Positions 17,729 through 26,405 of a stretch of 64,000 nucleotides of DNA are shown here, in pieces. The notes beneath the pieces are model-generated. The model did no database searches. It was not told the origin of the DNA and saw only the letters and a list, made by a program, of their open reading frames with translations. The position numbers and the translations under genes are program-made. The number at the start of each line of letters is the position of its first letter. Position 1 is the first letter of the stretch. This stretch comes from Bilifractor porci (GTDB taxonomy: Bacteria; Bacillota; Clostridia; Lachnospirales; Lachnospiraceae), in assembly GCF_009696005.1 (NCBI RefSeq), contig NZ_VUMV01000005.1, positions 1 through 64,000 on the forward strand, given 5' to 3'.

Positions 17729-18918
17729 TGAAGAAAAAAACAGCGGTACTGATTCTCTGCGCGCTTATGGCGGCAGGCCTTGCGGCGTGCGGCGGCAAAG
17801 GCGGGGAAAACTTGTCTTCTGTAACCGGAGAGAGTATCGAGACTTCGGCAGTCTCCTCTTCCTCCCAGGAGGACGCGGTCATGAGCATCCCGCTGGCGGA
17901 GGGCGACGACTGGAAACTGGAGGACTGCATCGTCCTCGGCAATTACAAGGGACTTAAGCTTACCAAAACCGTCGGACAGGTGACGGATGAAGAGGTAGAT
18001 TCTTATATTCAGTCCCAGGCCACGGCGGAAGAAGTGACAGACGAGAACGCCGCTGTTCAGGATGGAGATACGGTTAACATTGATTATGTCGGAAAAATTG
18101 ACGGTCAGGAATTTGACGGAGGCAGCGCACAGGGCAGCGTCCTGGTCATCGGCTCGGATACGTTTATTGACGGGTTTGAGGACGGGCTGATCGGAATGAA
18201 AAAGGGGGAGACAAAGGATCTGAACCTGAAGTTTCCCGATGATTACGGCAATACGGATGTCGCGGGGAAGGACGTGGTTTTTACCGTAACACTGAATTCT
18301 ATCTCCCGCGCCCCGGAGCAGGATGACGCCTGGGTGAGTTCCTATACGGACGGGGAGTACACGACCATGGACGACTATCGCGCCTATATGAAAGAGTCTC
18401 TCCAGAAGGGAAATGAGGAGGCCGCGGACCAGCAGCTGAATTCCGATGCATGGGAGCAGGTAGAGAGCGCATGTACGTTCCTTAAGCTGCCGAAATCCTA
18501 TGTGGAGGAAGGCTCAGAGGAGTTCGAGAAAAATGTAACCAGCCAGGCGGAGCAGTATAACCTGTCCCTGGATGATTTTATTGAACAGAACGGTCTTACC
18601 GCGGAGGAATATAAGGTAAGAAAAGAACAGTACGGCCGATACACGGCAGAGAGCCGTCTGCTTCTGGATGCCTTGATGCAGGCGGAGCAGCTTACCGATG
18701 ACAGCCAGGAATACCAGGATGCGCTGGCAGAGACAGAAAAGGCCTGGGGCATGACAGCGGATGCGTTAAAAGAACAATACGGGGAGGATACGCTGAAGCA
18801 GTATGTCGAGACCCAGATGGTCCTGGATAAAGTGATCGGTTATGCGGATGTTACGGAAACACAGACCGATGGGGCAGACAGTATCACGGTAACGAACGCA
18901 GGAGGAACCACAGAATGA
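17728..18918 (+). CDS. Trigger-factor-like FKBP lipoprotein (peptidyl-prolyl isomerase)
   Basis: An extracytoplasmic folding factor of 396 residues. The GTG start shares one base with the previous stop. A lipoprotein signal ends at Cys21 (GLAAC). Residues about 70-190 carry an FKBP domain (GDTVNIDYVGKIDGQEFDGG, IGSDTFIDGFEDGLIGMKKGE, FPDDYGN). The rest is helical and resembles the C-terminal chaperone arms of trigger factor (YVEEGSEEFEKNV, TAEEYKVRKEQYGRYTAESRLLLDALMQAE). This is in effect a trigger-factor layout without the ribosome-binding domain, tethered outside the membrane. It could fold secreted proteins such as its neighbour. Confidence 0.85.
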   Translation: MKKKTAVLILCALMAAGLAACGGKGGENLSSVTGESIETSAVSSSSQEDAVMSIPLAEGDDWKLEDCIVLGNYKGLKLTKTVGQVTDEEVDSYIQSQATAEEVTDENAAVQDGDTVNIDYVGKIDGQEFDGGSAQGSVLVIGSDTFIDGFEDGLIGMKKGETKDLNLKFPDDYGNTDVAGKDVVFTVTLNSISRAPEQDDAWVSSYTDGEYTTMDDYRAYMKESLQKGNEEAADQQLNSDAWEQVESACTFLKLPKSYVEEGSEEFEKNVTSQAEQYNLSLDDFIEQNGLTAEEYKVRKEQYGRYTAESRLLLDALMQAEQLTDDSQEYQDALAETEKAWGMTADALKEQYGEDTLKQYVETQMVLDKVIGYADVTETQTDGADSITVTNAGGTTE

Positions 18919-19736
18919 CTCCCGAAGAATTTCAGAAAAAGCTGCAGGAGATTGTGGCGCTTACGGAAAAGCAGAATCAGATCATCTCGCAGGAGGACGT
19001 CAGGACGTTTTTTGAGAAGGATCATCTGAACCAGGAACAGCTGGATCTGGTTTTCGAGTTTCTTCAGTCCAGGCATATTATCGTGCGGGGATTCCATAAG
19101 GCGCCGAAAAAAAATACCGGCGTACCGGAGACTGCCGGGGACAATTCCGAGGGAAGCACCGGGGAAGCCATTCCGGAGAAGTTCGGGACGGAGCAGGAAC
19201 AGCATTATCTGGAGATGTATCTGGATGAGATCGCGGCCGTGCGCCCTCTGGATGAGGAAGAGAAGCAGACGCTTCTGGAGAAGCTCCGGAGCAAAGACCC
19301 GGCGGCAAGACGCCGTCTGACGGAACTGATGCTTTCGGATATTGTGAAGCTGGCAGAGCAGATGAGAATCCCGGAGGTTTCCGTGCAGGATCTGATTCAG
19401 GAAGCAAACCTCCAGCTGGTTCTGGCGGTGGATATGCTGGATTACCGGATGACCGGATCCCTGAAAGAAGTACATGATCGCCTGCTGGAAGATGCGCGGC
19501 AGGCCATGGAGACGATGATCGAAGAACAGAGGGATGTCCATACCCGTGACCGCCGGATGGTAGAAAAGGTGGAAGAAATGAAGGACGCCATCAACGTCCT
19601 GAAGAAAAAACTCGGACGGAAGGTTTATCTGGATGAGGTTGCGGATTATCTTGAGATTACCGAAGAGGAGGCGGCGGATATTCTCCGCCTGGCCGGGGAA
19701 GAGGTCAAGGACGAAGGCACGGACGGAGAGAAGTAA
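18915..19736 (+). CDS. Sigma-70-like protein lacking region 4
   Basis: A 273-residue protein whose ATGA overlaps the previous stop. The N-terminal ~75 residues resemble sigma region 1.1 (QKKLQEIVALTEKQNQIISQEDVRTFFE, LNQEQLDLVFEFL). Residues about 95-210 resemble regions 1.2-2 of a primary sigma factor (YLEMYLDEIAAVRPLDEEEKQ, RLTELMLSDIVKLAEQMRI, VQDLIQEANLQLVLAVDMLD). Residues about 220-265 resemble region 3 (LGRKVYLDEVADYLEITEEEAADILRLAG). The -10-binding aromatic residues of region 2.3-2.4 and all of region 4 are missing, so promoter recognition in the usual way is unlikely. It may be an RNA polymerase-binding modulator, or simply a degenerate paralogue. Confidence 0.75.
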   Translation: MTPEEFQKKLQEIVALTEKQNQIISQEDVRTFFEKDHLNQEQLDLVFEFLQSRHIIVRGFHKAPKKNTGVPETAGDNSEGSTGEAIPEKFGTEQEQHYLEMYLDEIAAVRPLDEEEKQTLLEKLRSKDPAARRRLTELMLSDIVKLAEQMRIPEVSVQDLIQEANLQLVLAVDMLDYRMTGSLKEVHDRLLEDARQAMETMIEEQRDVHTRDRRMVEKVEEMKDAINVLKKKLGRKVYLDEVADYLEITEEEAADILRLAGEEVKDEGTDGEK

Positions 19737-19779
19737 GAGCTTTTGGTCTCCTGAAGAACAGAAAGAATACAGAGGAGCG

Positions 19780-19817
19780 GCTGTCTGACAAAACGGGCAG
19801 CAGCTTCTTTTTTTTAT
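19780..19817 (+). terminator. Rho-independent terminator of the three-gene operon
   Basis: GCTGTCTG pairs with CGGGCAGC (two G-U pairs), with further weak pairing outside, then an unbroken run of T from the TTCTTT at 19805 on. Confidence 0.8.
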
Positions 19818-19834
19818 TTTCCCCAAAAAACCTA

Positions 19835-19879
19835 TTGACATACAGAGAAATAGGTATATAATCCTATATATCAACTAGG
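19835..19879 (+). promoter_or_regulatory. Promoter and candidate Rrf2-type operator of cysK
   Basis: A perfect TTGACA, 16-base spacer and perfect TATAAT (19857-19862). Inverted repeats cover the -10: ATAGG-n8-CCTAT (19850-19867) and CCTA-n9-TAGG (19863-19879). Their position would block polymerase when bound. The Rrf2 regulator encoded about 2.7 kb downstream is the obvious candidate. Confidence 0.65.
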
Positions 19880-19914
19880 AAATATAAGAATAAAAAGAGA
19901 GAGGAGGACATCAC

Positions 19915-20001
19915 TTGACAGCTGTAAACAGAAAAAATGACCGCAGGAGTGCGGGAGGAGTCATGCGATGTTGCTCCGCATCCCGGCAGATACGAATGTG
20001 A
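19915..20001 (+). CDS. Candidate cysteine leader peptide upstream of cysK
   Basis: A 28-codon reading frame in the cysK 5' leader, starting at TTG with a perfect AGGAGG seven bases upstream. The peptide is basic in its first half (VNRKNDRRSAGG) and ends MRCCSASRQIRM-stop, with adjacent Cys codons (TGT TGC) near the end. Two ATG codons inside give shorter alternatives, the first preceded by GGGAGGAG. A 14-base palindrome TCCGGATATCCGGA lies between the leader and the cysK ribosome site. The design (strong start, paired codons of the pathway product, downstream hairpin) fits ribosome-stalling control by cysteine. This is inference; no such peptide is known to me in this group. Confidence 0.5.
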   Translation: MTAVNRKNDRRSAGGVMRCCSASRQIRM

Positions 20002-20065
20002 CGAAGAAAATTTAGAATAGAGATTTAGAAAGAGATTTCCGGATATCCGGAGAAAGGAATGAATC

Positions 20066-20998
20066 ATGGGAAAGGTATATAAGGGAGCAATCGAACTGAT
20101 CGGAAAGACACCTCTGGTAGAGGTCACAAACATCGAGAAGAAGTATAATCTTCAGGCGAGAGTCCTTGTAAAGCTTGAGTATTTTAATCCGGCGGGCAGT
20201 GTAAAGGACAGAATTGCCAAGGCAATGATCGAGGATGCGGAGGAGTCCGGAAAGCTGAAACCGGGATCAACCATTGTAGAACCCACCTCCGGAAATACGG
20301 GAATCGGACTTGCTTCTGTTGCGGCGGCAAAGGGGTATAAGCTGATTCTTACCATGCCGGAGACCATGAGTGTGGAGCGCAGAAACATCCTGAAGGCTTA
20401 CGGCGCGGAGCTGGTGCTTACCGACGGAAGCAAGGGAATGACAGGAGCCATTGCCAAGGCAAAGGAAATTGTGGCAAATACACCCGGCGCTTTTCTTCCC
20501 GGACAGTTTGACAACCCGGCAAATCCCAAGGCACATTATGAGACTACCGGCCCGGAGATCTGGGAGGATACAGACGGAAAGGTAGACGCGTTCCTTGCCG
20601 GTGTCGGTACCGGCGGAACCCTTACCGGAACCGGAAAATATCTGAAAGAGAAGAATCCGGACATTCAGATTATCGCCATCGAGCCGACAACCTCTCCTGT
20701 TCTTACAGAAGGACATGGAGGCCCGCATAAGATTCAGGGAATCGGAGCCGGTTTTGTACCGTCCGTTCTGGACACGAAGCTTTATAACGAGGTAATTACC
20801 GTAGACAACGAGCATCCGTTCCAGACGGCAAAAGAACTGGCGCATCTGGAGGGCATTCTGGTCGGCATTTCCTCCGGAGCCGCGCTGTACGCCGCTATTC
20901 AGGTGGCACAGCGTCCGGAGAATAAAGGAAAGACCATTGTAGCGCTGCTTCCGGACAGCGGAGACCGCTACTATTCTACAGCCCTCTTCGAGAACTGA
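20066..20998 (+). CDS. cysK: Cysteine synthase A (O-acetylserine sulfhydrylase)
   Basis: PLP enzyme joining sulfide and O-acetylserine to cysteine; 310 residues, normal length. Motifs are IGKTPLVEV, the PLP lysine in [12 protein letters not shown], the substrate loop [11 protein letters not shown], the phosphate loop [12 protein letters not shown] and SSGAALYAA. The start is ATG with AAAGGAA. It is preceded by a long leader with a possible Cys peptide and followed by metY. In Bacillus, CysK also controls the Rrf2 regulator CymR by complex formation; the nearby Rrf2 gene makes that conceivable here. Confidence 0.97.
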   Translation: MGKVYKGAIELIGKTPLVEVTNIEKKYNLQARVLVKLEYFNPAGSVKDRIAKAMIEDAEESGKLKPGSTIVEPTSGNTGIGLASVAAAKGYKLILTMPETMSVERRNILKAYGAELVLTDGSKGMTGAIAKAKEIVANTPGAFLPGQFDNPANPKAHYETTGPEIWEDTDGKVDAFLAGVGTGGTLTGTGKYLKEKNPDIQIIAIEPTTSPVLTEGHGGPHKIQGIGAGFVPSVLDTKLYNEVITVDNEHPFQTAKELAHLEGILVGISSGAALYAAIQVAQRPENKGKTIVALLPDSGDRYYSTALFEN

Positions 20999-21190
20999 AA
21001 AAATATCGTTTCGGAGGAACAGGATACGGAGAAATCCGCGGGCTGTGTTTGGAAATAAGCAGCAGGAACCGGGCGGCCGGACTGGAAACGGGACGTGCCG
21101 CAGGATTTCAGAACTGAAAACAGATCTGCGCGGGGGCTGGAATTGCCGTACGCAAAGAAGAATAATGAAAAACAGAGCAGGAGAAAAACG

Positions 21191-22489
21191 ATGAGCGAAT
21201 TAAAAGAAAGAAAATTACACTTTGAGACACTTGCCCTTCATGTTGGCCAGGAACAGGCGGATCCAGTCACGGATTCCCGCGCCGTTCCCATCTATCAGAC
21301 ATCTTCCTTTGTGTTCCGCAACAGTGATCACGCGGAAGCAAGATTCGCGCTGAAGGACGCGGGAAATATTTACGGACGGCTTACCAACCCCACCGAGGAT
21401 ATCTTTGAGAAGAGAATCGCAGCGCTGGAAGGCGGCGTTGCGGCATTGGCAGTTTCCTCCGGCGCAGCGGCAGTTACCTACGCGTTCCAGGCGGTGGCAA
21501 AAGCAGGAGACCATATTGTATCTGCCAAGAATATCTACGGCGGAACCTATAACTTCCTGGCACACACATTTGTCGATTACGGCGTCACCACAACATTCGT
21601 GGATCCCTTTGACCTGAAGGAAGCAGAAAATGCGATCAAGGAGAATACAAAAGCCCTGTATATTGAGACGCTGGGCAACCCCAACGGTGAGGTGGTAGAT
21701 ATTCAGGCATGGGCAGATCTGGCGCATAAGCACGGCCTGCCGCTGATTATTGATAATACCTTTGCGACTCCGTATCTGATCCGCCCGATTGAGTACGGCG
21801 CTGATATTGTGGTTCATTCCGCAACAAAGTTTATCGGCGGACATGGAACGACTATCGGAGGTGTCATTGTTGACGCCGGCAAGTTTGATTATAATTCCCC
21901 GAAGTGGCCGTGGCTTTCTACACCGAATGCCTCCTATCACGGTCTTACCTTCGCGAAGGACACAGCGCCCGCGGTTATCGCAACCTATATCCGCGCGATC
22001 ATTCTTCGTGACGAAGGAGCGACCCTTTCCCCGTTCCATGCTTGGATTTTCCTTCAGGGACTGGAAACCCTCAGCCTCCGCGTAGAGCGTCAGACAGAAA
22101 ACACCAAGAAGGTTGTAGAGTACCTGAAGACGAAACCGGAAGTGGAGTATATCAGCCATCCGGCGGCTTCCGAGGATCCGGCGCAGCAGGCACTTTACAA
22201 AAAGTATCTTCCGAACGGGGGCGGCTCAATTTTCACCTTCGATCTGAAGGGCGACGAAAGACATGCCAAGGACTTCATTGACCATCTGAAGCTGTTCAGT
22301 CTGCTGGCCAATGTCGCGGATGTAAAATCTCTGGTTATTCATCCGGCCTCCACCACGCATTCCGAGGATAATGATGAGGAGCTGGCGGATCAGGGAATCA
22401 AGAAAAATACCATCCGGCTTTCCATCGGAACCGAGCACATTGACGATATCATCGCCGACCTGGAAGAGGCATTCCAGGCTGTGAAGTAA
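21191..22489 (+). CDS. metY: O-acetylhomoserine sulfhydrylase
   Basis: PLP enzyme that makes homocysteine directly from O-acetylhomoserine and sulfide. The start is ATG with AGGAG; an in-frame upward extension is not conserved protein. Features are FETLALHVGQEQADPVTDSRAVPIYQTSS split over the N-terminus, YGRLTNPTEDIFEKRIAALEGG, LPLIIDNTFATPYL, the PLP lysine in SATKFIGGHGTTIGG and VKSLVIHPASTTH. The 432 residues and the long C-terminal insert separate it from MetB/MetC, which are about 380-400. The 192-base gap to cysK has no evident promoter, so the two are probably co-transcribed. Confidence 0.95.
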   Translation: MSELKERKLHFETLALHVGQEQADPVTDSRAVPIYQTSSFVFRNSDHAEARFALKDAGNIYGRLTNPTEDIFEKRIAALEGGVAALAVSSGAAAVTYAFQAVAKAGDHIVSAKNIYGGTYNFLAHTFVDYGVTTTFVDPFDLKEAENAIKENTKALYIETLGNPNGEVVDIQAWADLAHKHGLPLIIDNTFATPYLIRPIEYGADIVVHSATKFIGGHGTTIGGVIVDAGKFDYNSPKWPWLSTPNASYHGLTFAKDTAPAVIATYIRAIILRDEGATLSPFHAWIFLQGLETLSLRVERQTENTKKVVEYLKTKPEVEYISHPAASEDPAQQALYKKYLPNGGGSIFTFDLKGDERHAKDFIDHLKLFSLLANVADVKSLVIHPASTTHSEDNDEELADQGIKKNTIRLSIGTEHIDDIIADLEEAFQAVK

Positions 22490-22613
22490 GGAAAAACAGG
22501 AGACAGCGGCAGGTGCGGGGCTGTTTCTTTACAGAGGCAGCTTTCGCAGAGGTTGTTCAGTGTTTATCCAGGGCTGCATGCAGTTCTGGATCATTTTGGT
22601 ACAGGAGGTTGAC

Positions 22614-23048
22614 ATGAAAATATCGACAAAGGGCAGATACGCGCTGCGGCTGATGCTGGATATTGCACAGCATGATACCGGAGAGCCGGTGCGTCTGAAG
22701 GATATTGCGGAACGACAGGACATCTCCATGAAATATCTGGAGCAGATTGTCTCCGCACTGGTGAAGGCGAATTTTCTGATCAGCATCCGGGGACCACAGG
22801 GCGGATACCGGCTCTCAAGAAAGCCCGATACCTACACAGTAGGATCGATTCTGCGTATTACAGAGGGGAATCTTGCGCCTGTGGAGTGCCTGAGTACGGA
22901 GGAAAACACCTGCTACCGCGCACCCATGTGTGCCACCCTGCGGATCTGGAAGGAACTGGATGAGGCCATTTCCTCTGTTGTGGACAAATATACGCTGGAG
23001 GATCTGGTCAGCTGGTCGTCAGAGATGGTTAATAATTATGTAATCTGA
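22614..23048 (+). CDS. Rrf2-family regulator, IscR/CymR type
   Basis: A 144-residue winged-helix repressor. The start is ATG with AGGAGG; an upstream in-frame TTG-like start is not conserved. The N-terminus is classical Rrf2 (MKISTKGRYALRLMLDIAQH, ISMKYLEQIVSALVKANFL, GPQGGYRLSR). Three cysteines (VECLS, NTCYR, APMC) spaced C-x8-C-x5-C lie where IscR holds its Fe-S cluster, so cluster sensing is plausible. The location behind cysK-metY equally suggests CymR-like cysteine control. A hairpin-forming repeat ATCCAG...CTGGAT sits just before the gene and may be an autoregulatory site. Confidence 0.92.
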   Translation: MKISTKGRYALRLMLDIAQHDTGEPVRLKDIAERQDISMKYLEQIVSALVKANFLISIRGPQGGYRLSRKPDTYTVGSILRITEGNLAPVECLSTEENTCYRAPMCATLRIWKELDEAISSVVDKYTLEDLVSWSSEMVNNYVI

Positions 23049-23285
23049 GACAAAGAATAAAGAATTGGAGAAAAGGCTGGAGCTGCATGGTTTAGCAGTT
23101 GCAGTCTTTTGGTTTGTTATCTGCCCAAAATAGTTATCCGTTATTCGTGTGCATAAATGGGTGGTATAATATTGCAGTAAATGCAAATCCAGAAATTCTG
23201 GATAGAGTTTTGTGAATTTATTGCATCAGCAAATAAATGATTCACGCAAACCAGATATTTCAACAAGGTTAACAGGAGGTATAGT

Positions 23286-23714
23286 ATGGAGTATCGGCAA
23301 TATCAAAATGTTTATGTGGTAAGGCTTGACCGTGGAGAACTAGTTGTGGATAAATTGCAGGAACTTGTTCAAAAAGAACATATTTCCCTGGCAAAAATTG
23401 AAGGACTGGGAGCAGCAGATTTTCTTAAAGCGGGTCTTTATGATGTTGAAACTAGGGAATTTAAGTGTAAGGAGTTTCATGAACCGCTGGAAATACTTTC
23501 TCTTATCGGGAATGTTACAGTCATGGATGGAAAGCCTTATTTTCACATTCATATTGCGGTATCAGACGAACAGCAGCGGGCATGGGGAGGACACCTTAAA
23601 GAAGCACGAATCGGCGGTACAGGAGAAATTTTTCTTACTGTACTGGATGGAACCGTTGGAAGAATGCAGGACAGGATTGGAAACACAGGACTGAACATTT
23701 TTTCGTTTAGTTAA
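23286..23714 (+). CDS. PPC/DUF296-domain protein
   Basis: A 142-residue protein consisting of one PPC (plant and prokaryote conserved, DUF296) domain. The start is ATG with AGGAGGT. Typical features are YVVRLDRGELVVDKLQELVQ, IEGLGAADFLKAGLYDVETREF, HEPLEILSLIGNVT, and the metal-binding His cluster FHIHIAVSDEQQRAWGGHLKEA. Stand-alone bacterial members form trimers and are of uncertain function; a DNA-binding or metabolite-binding role has been proposed. It has its own upstream region and downstream terminator, so it is probably monocistronic. Confidence 0.88.
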   Translation: MEYRQYQNVYVVRLDRGELVVDKLQELVQKEHISLAKIEGLGAADFLKAGLYDVETREFKCKEFHEPLEILSLIGNVTVMDGKPYFHIHIAVSDEQQRAWGGHLKEARIGGTGEIFLTVLDGTVGRMQDRIGNTGLNIFSFS

Positions 23715-23727
23715 ACACCAAATAGAC

Positions 23728-23771
23728 AGGCTGCAAAAGAGCTATTTTCATGCTTCTTTGCAGCCTTTTAT
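23728..23771 (+). terminator. Terminator between the PPC gene and the AraC gene
   Basis: A perfect 10-bp stem AGGCTGCAAA / TTTGCAGCCT followed by TTTTAT. Both genes converge here, so it may act in both directions. Confidence 0.85.
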
Positions 23772-23815
23772 AGTATCCTTTGTGCTTATATATCAGCCTG
23801 TATTTGCTGTTATAA

Positions 23816-24703
23816 CTATTGAATCATTATCTGGATAATTCTGTGATTCTTACGATACTCTTTTGGGGAAATTCCCAAATATTTCTGAAAAACCCGGTTA
23901 AAATTGCTTGGGGAACTATATCCACATTTTAGCGCAATAACCGTAATTGGCTCATCTGTCAGAATCAAAAGACTTTCCGCCTCTCCGATGCGTCTCCGTG
24001 CAAGGTATTGCATTGGTGAGAAACCAAAATAATGCTTGAACATTCGGGAAATATATGAAGAACTTAACGTAGCATGCCTGGCAAGGTCATCTAATGTGAG
24101 ATCTTCCATATAGTGATGATCTACATATTCTTTTGTATTCATCACCAGATTGTAAGAATATTCAGAATGATTGTCAACAGCGAAGTATTCGCTTAAATTC
24201 TTTTGAAACATTAACATAAGTTTATAAATAAGAATCTGAAGTAAGGAAATGGTAATGCTATTTTGATGTCTGCTCCTAAGATCCGCATCATATTCAATCA
24301 GTTTCATTAATTTGTGTATAAACTCTGTTTCCCCGGAACTTTTTATCTGCGGCGAATGACCAGAAGGCACAATATGATTAGGTTGCATGAACGGAAGAGA
24401 AACTCCTGTAATGCTAAATACATATGTGCTGAAGGCGTTGCGTTCAGGATTTTCATCATGTACAACATTGCTGTTTATGCCGATCAGGTCTCCTCTTCGT
24501 ACAGAAAAAACTCTTCCGTCCAAAAGTATTTCTCCGTTTCCTACTGTCACATAGTATATTTCCAGTTGATCCGGATGGCTGTGTGCTGTTCTCGGATTGG
24601 TCAGATGCGCTTCTATAGATCTGTGCGAAATGCTAAGGAGCGCAGGAGTGCCTATGTTAGAGAAATAATAATGATCTGAATTTTCTGTTTTGCTTTTTTT
24701 CAT
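23816..24703 (-). CDS. AraC-family regulator with cupin sensor
   Basis: A 295-residue transcription factor. Residues about 30-120 are an AraC-type cupin pocket (TAHSHPDQLEIYYVTVGNGEILLDG, RRGDLIGINSNVVHDE). Residues about 190-290 hold two helix-turn-helix motifs (LTLDDLARHATLSSSYISRMFKHYFG; PITVIALKCGYSSPSNFNRVFQKYLGISPKEYR). It is divergent from the cyclitol operon across about 600 bases, the usual arrangement for an activator of the neighbouring operon. The ligand is probably the imported cyclitol or an early product; this is inferred from position. Confidence 0.92.
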   Translation of the reverse strand: MKKSKTENSDHYYFSNIGTPALLSISHRSIEAHLTNPRTAHSHPDQLEIYYVTVGNGEILLDGRVFSVRRGDLIGINSNVVHDENPERNAFSTYVFSITGVSLPFMQPNHIVPSGHSPQIKSSGETEFIHKLMKLIEYDADLRSRHQNSITISLLQILIYKLMLMFQKNLSEYFAVDNHSEYSYNLVMNTKEYVDHHYMEDLTLDDLARHATLSSSYISRMFKHYFGFSPMQYLARRRIGEAESLLILTDEPITVIALKCGYSSPSNFNRVFQKYLGISPKEYRKNHRIIQIMIQ

Positions 24704-25298
24704 ATCTTTTTACCGGTCTTTACAACTGAAATTAAATTTATGCCAATCGCTGTGTCGCTGATCAAACATATTGATATTCTTTGACTTTCTCAAATTAACA
24801 TCGAGCTAAGAATTATGTCAAGGTATCAAGGCTTAAGATTCATTGAAAAACCACATGTTTTTTATGGATAGGATTTGCCATTGATCCAATGGCTTTATAG
24901 AAGAAATGAAATGCCTTTATATCATATCAGGTACACAGGGATACCTGCGCATAATAAGACAAAAACGGCTCATGGGCACAAGACTAGCTAATGAGGAAAA
25001 AGTGCTAATTCGTGCAAGAATATGGCGATATAATGATTATTTCATGAAGAATTAAGACAATGATATGCCAATATATTGAAGAGATGCGCATTGGACAAAA
25101 TGTTAATTAAATAACAAGATAACAAGAAATGATAAATATATACTGTGTAAGCATAAAATGCTGAAATATTTCAGCTAAAAACAACAAAAAGTGAAAAGAA
25201 ACGGGAAGGAGTTGGTGATAACATGCTAATTAGAAATTGATGAAACAAAAAATAATTGGTTAAAATGCTGAAATAATTATGCAATAAGGAGGAGCATT
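24704..25298. other. AT-rich divergent control region
   Basis: About 600 bases without a gene between the AraC regulator and the cyclitol operon. It must hold promoters for both. No clean -35/-10 pair stands out. It contains a 16-base palindrome and a 14-base direct repeat (listed separately). The coding track ends with GGAGGAG just before the first operon start. Confidence 0.6.
25155..25275 (+). promoter_or_regulatory. Candidate operators: palindrome and direct repeat before the cyclitol operon
   Basis: GCTGAAATATTTCAGC (25160-25175) is a perfect 16-base palindrome. The 14 bases AAAATGCTGAAATA that include its left half occur again at 25262-25275, about 25 bases before the first start codon. 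Repeats of this kind suit AraC-type binding sites, one upstream and one near the start. Confidence 0.5.
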
Positions 25299-26264
25299 AT
25301 GTCAGAATGGAATCTTCCCTATCGGGGGCGCCATCATATGGAACAGGATGACGGTATTTATTATCAGAATATGACAAATCTAGAGGTGAGCGAGAGACTG
25401 AAAAAGAATGATGTTCTTTTAATGCCGATTGGTTCGACGGAGAACCATGGCCCTAGCGCACCTTATGGTGAGGACACCTACCTTGACACAAGACTCTGTG
25501 AACTTGTGGCTGAAAAGACCGGATGTACAGTTGCAATGCCGACATGGTATGGCTCTCATCCATATCATCATCTTGGGCAGAAAGGCACCATTATGATCCC
25601 GGAAGAGGTTCTGGCAGACTACATTATGTATATGCTGGCGGGCTTCTGGAATACGGGCTTTCGTAAAATAATAATTATTAATGGACATGGACAGGATTAT
25701 GTTATTCCCCTTGCAATTCATAAATTTGGAAAGAAATGGCAGGTTCCGGCAATTATTCTTTACTGCCATTTCTGGAACGCTGCAAAAGAACAGATGGGGA
25801 CAAAAGAAGTTGGCGGACCGTATGAGAAATTTTTCGTTCATGCAGATGAGGTGGAACAGTCCTGGTGCCAGGCACTTTTCCCGGAACTTATTCATCAGGA
25901 TAAAGCGATTAAAACTGAGGCAGCTCCGCTGCTTCCACCCGGCCATATCTGCGATTCCGCAGAGCTGAATGGCGGAGTGATTAAATGGTATAACGCGTTA
26001 GGTTCCTGTGGGATGGAATGTATCTGCCAGCCTGAAGGAGTTATTGGAGATGCTACGAAGGCTGACTGGCATAAAGCGGAGAAAGGCGTTGAAAAAACAT
26101 TGGATTATCTGGTTAAGCTGGTAAATGATATTCTTGAAAAATATCCGGCAGGGACCCTTCCCCCAATTGAAATGATGACGCAGAGAAAGAAGGAAGATAT
26201 TGAAGCTGTAATCAAAGGACCAAACGCACCAGGGGGGAGACATATATATACTCTGGCTTATTGA
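25299..26264 (+). CDS. Creatininase-family hydrolase (short paralogue)
   Basis: A 321-residue metal-dependent hydrolase, first gene of the cyclitol operon. The creatininase metal motif is intact: Glu and His in STENHGP, Asp nine residues after the His (GEDTYL), then WYGSHPYHHLGQKGTIM and IINGHGQDYV. The family usually opens cyclic amides, but IolN of the Thermotoga inositol route opens the diketo-cyclitol ring to 5-keto-gluconate. The nearby dehydrogenases and inositol-type genes point to ring opening rather than creatinine turnover. It is clearly different from the second, longer copy in the same operon, so the two may act on different isomers. Confidence 0.82.
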   Translation: MSEWNLPYRGRHHMEQDDGIYYQNMTNLEVSERLKKNDVLLMPIGSTENHGPSAPYGEDTYLDTRLCELVAEKTGCTVAMPTWYGSHPYHHLGQKGTIMIPEEVLADYIMYMLAGFWNTGFRKIIIINGHGQDYVIPLAIHKFGKKWQVPAIILYCHFWNAAKEQMGTKEVGGPYEKFFVHADEVEQSWCQALFPELIHQDKAIKTEAAPLLPPGHICDSAELNGGVIKWYNALGSCGMECICQPEGVIGDATKADWHKAEKGVEKTLDYLVKLVNDILEKYPAGTLPPIEMMTQRKKEDIEAVIKGPNAPGGRHIYTLAY

Positions 26265-26299
26265 TACAGAGCCGGTTTTTATAGGGACTTTCCTGGTTG

Positions 26300-26345
26300 A
26301 GCTTTATGGCCGGAAACCTTTCTGCGGACTTTCGGCCATAAGGCT
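26300..26345 (+). other. Intercistronic hairpin
   Basis: AGCTTTATGGCCG pairs with CGGCCATAAGGCT (13 bp, one G-U) between the first hydrolase and the first dehydrogenase. There is no T run, so it is more likely an RNA stability or processing element than a terminator. Confidence 0.6.
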
Positions 26346-26405
26346 TAGGATATCAGGAGGTACGGATACTGTTGATGGCGGAAAATACATTGTTGGGAAA
26401 CAAAA

